64,000 nt of DNA from Hydractinia symbiolongicarpus (lineage: Eukaryota > Cnidaria > Hydrozoa > Anthoathecata > Hydractiniidae). Position 1 is the first letter of the stretch; each line of letters begins with the position of its first letter. Both the position numbers and the translations under genes were made by a program. Location: NCBI RefSeq assembly GCF_029227915.1, contig NC_079881.1:18451501-18515500 (forward strand). The letters run 5' to 3'. Of the stretch, positions 58,496 to 64,000 are shown piece by piece. The notes beneath the pieces were generated by a model. That model saw nothing but the letters and a program-made list of their open reading frames with translations. It searched no databases and had not been told where the DNA came from.

Positions 58496-58825
58496 ATGGA
58501 CATCAAATGTTGTAGGGTATGCAAAAATATATTACCGCCACACAAATTTAAAATTAGGGGCACTGGTCGAACTAAAAGTTGCATAGACTGCCTGACTAAA
58601 GCCAAGGAAATGCGGCCGACTCCTAAAAATAGGGTCATTGAAGACGTTGAAATATACCCCCTTGCTATCGATCGGGAAATTCGAGGTGTTCAGCAGGATG
58701 GAAATTATTTGATTTTATATAACCTACTCACATATAGCATTATACCTAAATATATCGAACTTATTGAAGATAGCCCAGAGAAGGAACTACTTGTAAAGGT
58801 ACCCCAATGCATTGCGATGCCTTGA
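58496..58825 (+). CDS. Small zinc-binding protein 2
   Basis: 109 residues. CCRVCKNILPPHKFKIRGTG then SCIDCLTKAKEM repeat the CxxC...CxxC arrangement of the preceding gene, so the two are tandem paralogues. The C-terminal half is acidic and hydrophobic without zinc ligands. A 13-bp palindrome (TGCCTTGAAGGCA, 58818-58830) spans its stop codon. No exact function can be assigned. Confidence 0.6.
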   Translation: MDIKCCRVCKNILPPHKFKIRGTGRTKSCIDCLTKAKEMRPTPKNRVIEDVEIYPLAIDREIRGVQQDGNYLILYNLLTYSIIPKYIELIEDSPEKELLVKVPQCIAMP

Positions 58826-58830
58826 AGGCA
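58818..58830. terminator. Short palindrome over a stop codon
   Basis: TGCCTTGAAGGCA includes the TGA of the 58496 gene, seven bases before the next ATG. Weaker than the other hairpins, but it has the same placement. Confidence 0.4.
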
Positions 58831-58836
58831 AATTAA

Positions 58837-58992
58837 ATGTCTCCACCACCCCTCGAATGCAAGGCTAGAGGGACTAAGCTCTTCCCTGCCTGTCGAGGGT
58901 CCTTGGTGAATAACCACAGGGGTACATGGGTATGCGAGTCATGCTTTGAAGTATATCCGAAAATTCACAATCGAAAGTGGAGCAACTATTAG
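58837..58992 (+). CDS. Small zinc-binding protein 3, 51 residues
   Basis: MSPPPLECKARGTKLFPACR followed by WVCESCFEVYPK gives four to five cysteines in a zinc-ribbon-like spacing. It ends three bases before the packaging ATPase start, an operon-like packing. Too short for a family assignment. Confidence 0.5.
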   Translation: MSPPPLECKARGTKLFPACRGSLVNNHRGTWVCESCFEVYPKIHNRKWSNY

Positions 58993-58995
58993 TAA

Positions 58996-59574
58996 ATGGA
59001 TGTCGTAAGAGATCCGCATACAACAATATTTACGGGTCCGACGTCTTGCGGTAAGACACAACGTGTTTTGGACCTGCTTGGGCATGAGTATAGGGGACAC
59101 TATCACAATATAGTGATACTTTGCCCTACCCTACGGTGGAATAAGAAATACCTGGAGAGGGCCTCACTCAGGATAATTATGTGTTCCTTATAGATCCCGG
59201 GAATGAGCTGTTTGAATGGATTCAGAAATTGTCGTCCTTACTCGCGGGCGAGGATACGTTGTTTGTGGTGATGACATTATTGCCGACGAGCGCCTCGATA
59301 AAAAAAGACAGCCCCTGCTTGAACTTGCTATTTCGGGAAGGCATAGTTTGTGGTTATTAACCTAAAGTTACAGTGCTCTTCCGAAGAACCTTCGGAGGCA
59401 GAAGAAGGCCCTGTTTTTATGGTACCCACATGAGCGGTCGGATATGAAAATGATAGACGAGGAAACCAATTTGATTCCTGACTGGAGCGAGATCAAAGCA
59501 TGTCTGAAGAGGTCCAAGCACGTGTGTCTATACGTAAGGCTTGAACACCCCAGGACCTGGAGCATCATCGAATG
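58996..59574 (+). pseudogene. A32/FtsK-type DNA-packaging ATPase, broken
   Basis: Walker A is clear: FTGPTSCGKTQRVLDLLG (about 59026-59080). Walker B appears as DDIIADERLDKK near 59272. Then come LLELAISGRHSLWLL and SYSALPKNLRRQKKALFLWY, the conserved C-terminal part of HerA/FtsK-superfamily viral packaging ATPases. Breaks: a frame change near 59165 (stop at 59191), another just before Walker B, and TAA near 59362 where Gln is usual. In Polinton-like elements and related viruses this enzyme pumps DNA into the capsid, so its presence shows a virion-forming ancestor. Starts three bases after zinc protein 3. Confidence 0.85.
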
Positions 59575-59600
59575 AACATACAAACGATCTACTTTTTGAG

Positions 59601-59900
59601 ATGACAAAAAAGATGTCATCTCAAAAGCTTGTTACGTTGCTTGCCCCACACGTAGAAATCATATACGACGATTGTGAGGCTCTATGGTTTAAAAGAGCTG
59701 ACCTGGAGAGGTTTTTAAGTATTCCAAATCTTAGGCAGTACGGTCTTAATCGCAATATGACAATATCAAGAGCGATAATAGAGGGTATGCTGGGGATCAT
59801 CGGAGACCTCAAACGCCCGGGTATGCTGGGAGGGGGAAAAAAAGGACACAATATATTTATTTCCGCCGAAGCTGTCACGGAAATCCTGGTTCGATGTTAA
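59601..59900 (+). CDS. MSV199/Bro-like protein 1 (possibly truncated)
   Basis: From ATG 59601 about 99 residues: MTKKMSSQKLVTLLAPHVEI, then LWFKRADLERFLSIPN and HNIFISAEAVTEILVRC. The FKRADLExFL-IPN block is shared with the next gene, so they are tandem paralogues. It matches the N-terminal domain of MSV199/KilA-N/Bro-type DNA-binding proteins of large DNA viruses. The paralogue is longer and has a coiled-coil after this domain, so this copy may be cut short; a continuation in another frame is open after 59900. Role inferred: DNA binding and regulation. Confidence 0.6.
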   Translation: MTKKMSSQKLVTLLAPHVEIIYDDCEALWFKRADLERFLSIPNLRQYGLNRNMTISRAIIEGMLGIIGDLKRPGMLGGGKKGHNIFISAEAVTEILVRC

Positions 59901-60002
59901 AATTGCCCCGATGCCCCCAACTTCTCCATTTTTCACATCATTAACAAAATTCGCTATATGTTTGCCGAAATTAACCCGGGGACTAAGTCTTAAACGGGCG
60001 CT

Positions 60003-60028
60003 TTTTAATACCCTTGTGGGTATTAAAA
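60003..60028. terminator. Intergenic hairpin 2 of the element
   Basis: TTTTAATACCC, loop TTGT, GGGTATTAAAA: an 11-bp perfect stem between the two MSV199-like genes. Confidence 0.65.
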
Positions 60029-60071
60029 TGACCACATTGAAAAACTCCGGCCAAGCATCGGTATATCGAAA

Positions 60072-60845
60072 ATGTTTTCACTCGCCTTATTCAACGCAAT
60101 ACTTGCAGAGGCCATTGAGACCTTGTTCGATAAACAGGACCAACCCCTCTTCAAACGCGCCGACCTGGAGAAATTCCTATGCATTCCAAATGCCAGGATA
60201 TACAGCCTTGATTGTCATATGACAATAAAAAGGGGGGAACTAGAGGGTATAACATCTGTACCCGCCAGGTACAGTTGTTCAGATACCTCGGAAAGTAATA
60301 AAAAACGACATGATATATTCGTCACGTTGGACGGAGCCCTCGAGATAACCATCAGATCGAGAAAGCCTAAGGCAGTAGCCTTGACAAAATGGCAAGCCGG
60401 GAAGGGGGTGGAAAAATTGCAGGATGAAATCAAGGAGCAGCGTCAAGCCCTTGAGGATAAGGATGGGGTCCTAGCCTTCCTTAATGATAAATTGAGGACA
60501 GGTAAAGCCAACGTATGGTTTTGGGGGATGAAATTGAGGAGCTGTGCCCCACCTCGAAGATTCGGGTAAGGATACCAGTATGGTAATAATCCAAAAGAAT
60601 AATGATGATCCCTGGCCTATGTTGCAATCTGTAGACAACAGGGGTATGTAGCACAGAAGATTCGAAATAAACTCGTTGATTACCCCAAGGGCGAGATCGT
60701 GATACTGGCCGAAACCCCCAATTCTATTGTTCGCTATAATTGGCTTAGGGAACGGGGCTGTATCCGCTGCAATCCGGAGAGAGTTAGACATTTTAGGCTC
60801 GGAGAACACTATACGTATGAACGTCTCTTAGAACTCGCGGAATAG
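60072..60845 (+). pseudogene. MSV199/Bro-like protein 2, frameshifted
   Basis: ATG 60072. LFKRADLEKFLCIPNARI and HDIFVTLDGALEITIRSRKP form the MSV199/Bro-N-like domain. ALTKWQAGKGVEKLQDEIKE and a following stretch rich in Glu, Gln, Lys and Asp form a coiled coil. The frame ends at 60567-60569. Later segments, in another frame (RQQGYVAQKIRNKLVDYPKG and PERVRHFRLGEHYTYERLL), look like the C-terminal domain and end at TAG 60843. At least one frameshift and intervening stops. Paralogue of the 59601 gene. Confidence 0.65.
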
Positions 60846-60852
60846 GTGGTAT

Positions 60853-60883
60853 CCAAGGGGTGGGGTGGCACCCAACCCCTTGG
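60853..60883. terminator. Hairpin at a convergent gene junction
   Basis: CCAAGGGGTGGGGTG pairs with CACCCAACCCCTTGG with one mismatch in about 15 pairs. It sits between the stop of MSV199-like gene 2 (60845) and the stop of the leftward integrase (60900), where a bidirectional transcription end is expected. Confidence 0.75.
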
Positions 60884-60899
60884 TAAAGCTCGATCCCTA

Positions 60900-61850
60900 T
60901 CACCACTCCTTCACATGTTCTGGAGGTACTTTAACATCCTCCGGTACCTGCATGAGTTCTTCCGAGACGAAGCAACGATCAGGGCCATCCCTCAAATAAT
61001 ATAAAAGACGACTACCCGTCAACATACGATCCAGTCTGTACGTCTTTTTACTCCAGAAAGCATCAGTTGCTTTTCCCCGGGTTGCAGGAGGTACAAGTAT
61101 AAACCATCCTCAGTACATTATCCAACTTGATCGCTTTGTTGGGTTTCATGCCAATCATAGTAGTCTTGGTATTGTTGAGACCCTTCACTATAGTGTACAG
61201 ATGCTTGACCCAGGTGGTGCTAGTCTCCCGGGATGCGAACTCCTGCGCATCTTGAGGCTTAAATAACTTTTCCGCAAGGACCTTGTTGTAGCTTTCCACA
61301 AAGGCCGTGAATGTATGGTGGTACTTTGTTGTAGCCCGCTGATCTCAACACCTTTGCCCTCAAGCAGTTTTGTTACATCCGATTTAAACTCGCTAACATT
61401 ATTGCACTGAAAGATTTTGGGGTAGTGTAAAGGTCCCGCCTTGTAAATATCTTTGATCATGTCGGCAACCTCGCCTGCTTTCTTTGTTCGCAGGGGTCTT
61501 GCTACTTTGTAACGCAAGGCCACGTCAATACCTGTCGGGATGTATTTATATGTACTACCGTACAAACGATCGTGAGGCATGTACAGTAGGTCGAATTGGT
61601 GCATCTCATTCGGTGTCGTAACGATGAAATGGGGGTAATCAATACGTTTTTAGCCTCGAATGTGTCGTAGCCACAAGAGTTGCCTACTAAGCCAATGAAT
61701 TACCTTCTTTTTTGAGATGCCGCTCTCCTTTGGGAGTAACTTGATAGCCTTGCGGCCGATCCAGAAATGTTCCGGAGTATAGTAGATATTGCTTACCTTT
61801 TCAGCCTACTCCTCTGTAACGATATATGATGCTGCTTTTGACATGTTCCT
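60900..61850 (-). pseudogene. Retroviral-type integrase (Polinton integrase), broken
   Basis: Minus strand. An N-terminal part near 61640-61800 (YYTPEHFWIGRKAIKLLPKE) is separated by a stop from the catalytic core: HQFDLLYMPHDRLYG with the first Asp, then FQCNNVSEFKSDV, then VESYNKVLAEKLFK with the Glu. Where the DDE core normally has Asp (CDNG), this copy has Asn-Asn-Val, so the second catalytic residue is lost. Frame changes occur near 61330 and 61140. The C-terminal part (DAFWSKKTYRLDRML then CFVSEELMQVPEDV) ends at TGA 60900-60902. It would have inserted the element into the genome. Confidence 0.85.
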
Positions 61851-62279
61851 TTACTTATACATGTTAAAACGCACGTTGTTACAGATACTTGTAGAACCAC
61901 GAAGCCTAGCAGGGACAGGGAGCCAAGAACGAACGTCAACTCACCATCTTGCTGTTGCTTCGAGGGTGTGTAGAAGTCTTTCAATTGCGGTGCTTTTCCA
62001 TCTGAGACCACATAAAATTGGTACATGTCGTCATCGAGCTCACGAAGGCTTTTACCCGCTTTTATTTGTTTCTCCCTTTCTGTCGAAAACCAATCGAGTT
62101 TGGCTTGCCGGTCCCTGATCCATATGGCCTGAGCTGTATTGCGCCTTTCAACAGCCTCATTGTGCCGCTTACGTTCGGCCTCCCCATGCCCTGAGAGTTT
62201 GCTAAATAAATAATTTGATCCCGAAAATGCAAAGGGCATTTATGGCCGCCCCAGCCACTATAGCAGCTATTGTGTCCAT
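61793..62279 (-). pseudogene. Element virion-associated protein candidate
   Basis: Starts at ATG 62279 (MDTIAAIVAGAAINAL), a small Ala-rich hydrophobic segment. A frame change near 62235 leads into a long charged helix (HGEAERKRHNEAVERRNTAQ). Further on are DFYTPSKQQQDGEL and a hydrophobic C-terminal helix (TFVLGSLSLLGFVVLQV). Two membrane-prone ends around a coiled coil suggest a minor structural protein. Its start codon abuts the stop of the next leftward gene. No named family can be given from sequence alone. Confidence 0.5.
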
Positions 62280-63378
62280 TTATTTAATATTCAACACGAT
62301 CGAGCCTACCGTCCAGGACATTAAGCTTTGTAACAGATACACGAAGCACCTACACTCACCGGTTCCATCGGCCTCTTTGGTGATATGCAGGGTTATGCCA
62401 TTACTTAGACGCTGCAAGGGCCTTCCACTACCATGTAGCACGTGATCGGGTGAGCTACGGAAGTCTACAAATAGGGCATACCCTTCATTGAAAAATTGCC
62501 CGATGGTGACATTGGAATTCCCGCGCCTGCCAGAAAAGTTAAGGATTTGTACGAGATGATCCTTGGGTAACATTGCGTGAGAGTAAAGCTCATTAGGTTC
62601 CCCCTCGACAGTGACGCTGATCTTCCGATTTTTGGGTTGTAAAACGTTTCGTTAACACCGGCATAGGGTGCGCACACTTTTCCAGGGTCTATGAATAATA
62701 GCAGGACACCTTTGAACGATTCTAATGGTGAGTCGATTTGAATGTTGTAGCTGGTATGGACCTTTATCATAGTAAGCACCTTCATCCTGAGTACTCTTTC
62801 ATAAGGCAGGGTCACTTGCCAGGCCTTCATTAGTAATCTTATCAAATTCAAGTCTGATATTGCTAATTTTATACGTATCATCAGCCGGCTTGGCTCCCGT
62901 GCTTCCGCGGCTCGGTTCCTGCATCCTTGATGACGTCGCTGTAAGGCGCAAAATTGATGATGAATTGCAATCTGCCGTACAGGCCTTCCGGATATAGGGG
63001 GAGGTCCAGTGTCAACTCAAACATTTTTCCTATGGGTGTGAAGAAGGTGTTTCCGTAGGCCTGAACGATGGCTTTCTCTTCATCCGTTCCGACGTGACTG
63101 GTGGTCTTGACCTGCAGGGCCCTGATTGTGCCGTCATTAGGGTTAATACCCTCCTATATAAGGTTATCGTTGCGCTCAAACTTGGATAGCCAGAGATCTC
63201 GGTACAATGCCAAAATGTTGTAGTTGGAGATATTTTGAACCTCTTCGACGTACAGATCTTCTTTCAGGTCGATGGTTGAGGGTGTATGAGAAATCTGCAC
63301 TCTTTGTCGGCGCACCTTCATACCTAATAGCTGTTTGCTATCGGCCTAGGGATCCATCAATGTACCGTATGCGTTCAT
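62280..63378 (-). pseudogene. Putative capsid (virion) protein, broken
   Basis: Minus strand from ATG 63378 to TAA 62280. Segments in shifting frames read NISNYNILALYRDLWLSKFE, MFELTLDLPLYPEGLYGRLQ, a TYKISNIRLEFD strand, FYNPKIGR-like and FVDFRSSPDHVLHGSGR. They are short beta-strand-like stretches as in jelly-roll capsid proteins. Breaks: TAG near 63343 and 63146, frame changes near 62885 and further ones around 62570-62820. Its position next to the Polinton integrase and ATPase supports a structural role. Whether it is the major capsid protein or a minor one cannot be decided here. Confidence 0.5.
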
Positions 63379-63408
63379 TATATATTTATTATATAGCTGT
63401 AAATAAAG
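63379..63408. promoter_or_regulatory. Compact bidirectional promoter
   Basis: Only 30 bases separate two divergent start codons (63378 leftward, 63409 rightward). The gap is almost pure A/T with ATATATTTATTATATA, TATA-like on both strands. Inferred shared promoter. Confidence 0.5.
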
Positions 63409-64000
63409 ATGGCTAATAACCCGGGATATGATTTTACAGACGAGAAAGAGATAGGTAAGCATGATGATAAAGGCGACAGAGAGGATACGCAACAGTCGAC
63501 GCAACTCCCCGGAACGGAGCAACTTCCATCAATATCAGGACAGCAGCAGGGTAGTTCGATATATAGAATTACCAAATCTATACTACAAAAATAGGTAAGT
63601 GATTTTTATATACATATTAATAATAATTGGAATCTTGGACCTCTGGATGAAACCTGGGTAGATGTAAACGTGACCAATGGTAACTTCGATTTTGAGGATG
63701 GGCAGCTTACCAAGAGGAATGAGACCGGGTTCCTAGCATTAAGTACATTAAAAAATAATGGTCTTACTGCTCGATATATTCGTGATATGGGCTTTACCGA
63801 CTATCGCTCTACGCCCAACAAGATGGAGGTAGTCCGGAAACTCGCGATGAAGGTTGATGCTATTGTTAATGAAGGTGAGGAGGACCCTGGTGAGATGATT
63901 CAGATGAAGACGATTAATAATATCAGGAGAATTATGCATGATGCTGAGACCCTTACGGAGGAAACGCCATTCTCCACTGCGGGAAGCCTTACGGAGGAAA
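63409..64000 (+). pseudogene. Element protein with acidic N-terminus, runs off the window
   Basis: MANNPGYDFTDEKEIGKHDD opens a strongly charged segment of 61 codons ending at TAG 63592-63594. The same frame then continues (VSDFYIHINNNWNLGPLDE, LALSTLKNNGLTARYIRD, MGFTDYRSTPNKMEVVRK) until a frame change near 63893. At 63951 and 63987, CCTTACGGAGGAAA is repeated 36 bp apart, perhaps the start of an in-gene repeat. Likely a long structural or tail-like protein of the element; the rest is outside. Confidence 0.5.

Larger units (their letters stand above)
52315..64000. mobile_element. Polinton/Maverick-like virus-derived element (partial, decayed)
   Basis: At about 52315 the sequence shifts from very AT-rich to clearly more GC-rich and becomes densely coding. 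The genes seen are the Polinton set: family B DNA polymerase, A32/FtsK-type packaging ATPase, retroviral-type integrase and putative virion proteins, plus small zinc proteins and MSV199/Bro-like proteins. The left half is transcribed rightward; integrase and virion genes at 60900-63378 run leftward. Nearly every long gene has stops or frame changes. Positions 52330-52520 hold degenerate subterminal repeats of CCCTAATAATCA type. The right end is beyond the window, so terminal inverted repeats and the target duplication cannot be checked. Confidence 0.85.

Overview
The window looks like nuclear DNA of an early-branching animal, most likely a cnidarian and possibly a hydrozoan. It is strongly AT-rich, with GT-AG introns, a class A GPCR, Rho-type small GTPases with CAAX tails, a eukaryotic-type RNA-dependent RNA polymerase and much decayed transposon sequence. 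The organism call is an inference from gene content; nothing in the sequence names a species.

Layout. At 0-24 kb, on the minus strand, lies a tandem cluster of Rho-family-like genes: five copies plus stray exons. Two are intact five-exon genes (9907-13624 and 16357-19524) and three are broken. In every copy where the P-loop exon is present its catalytic Lys is Arg, and the switch II DTAGQE motif is gone, while the TKLD, SAL and CAAX parts are kept, so this looks like a pseudo-GTPase family. Between the copies sit a GPCR with a decayed duplicate, a dead non-LTR retrotransposon, a 1.3-kb minisatellite with a 171-bp higher-order period, and a TTAA-flanked inverted-repeat transposon. At 24-41 kb the sequence is gene-poor: one DUF1295 (steroid 5-alpha-reductase-like) gene, dead retroelements, a tRNA-derived SINE, two tandem-repeat arrays, and a DNA transposon with long inverted repeats carrying a decayed Cys/His gene.

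At 41.7-50.0 kb, on the plus strand, is the most striking gene: an open 7-kb exon plus one further exon joined in frame. It encodes about 2,600 residues with, in order, a CxxC/CxxC module, a Dicer/RIG-I-type DECH helicase, an RdRP with the DLDGD active site, and a nucleotidyltransferase of the non-canonical poly(A)/poly(U) polymerase type with all three catalytic acids. These are the three activities of the fission-yeast RNA-directed RNA polymerase complex (Rdp1, Hrr1, Cid12), here in one chain.

From about 52.3 kb to the right edge the base composition changes and a decayed Polinton/Maverick-like virus-derived element begins. It carries a protein-primed-type family B DNA polymerase, small zinc-binding proteins, an FtsK/A32-type packaging ATPase, two MSV199/Bro-like proteins, a retroviral-type integrase and putative virion proteins. 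Almost all its long genes have stops or frameshifts. Several of its gene junctions carry perfect or near-perfect hairpins, which may be a transcription-end signal. The element runs off the window, so its right terminus is not visible.
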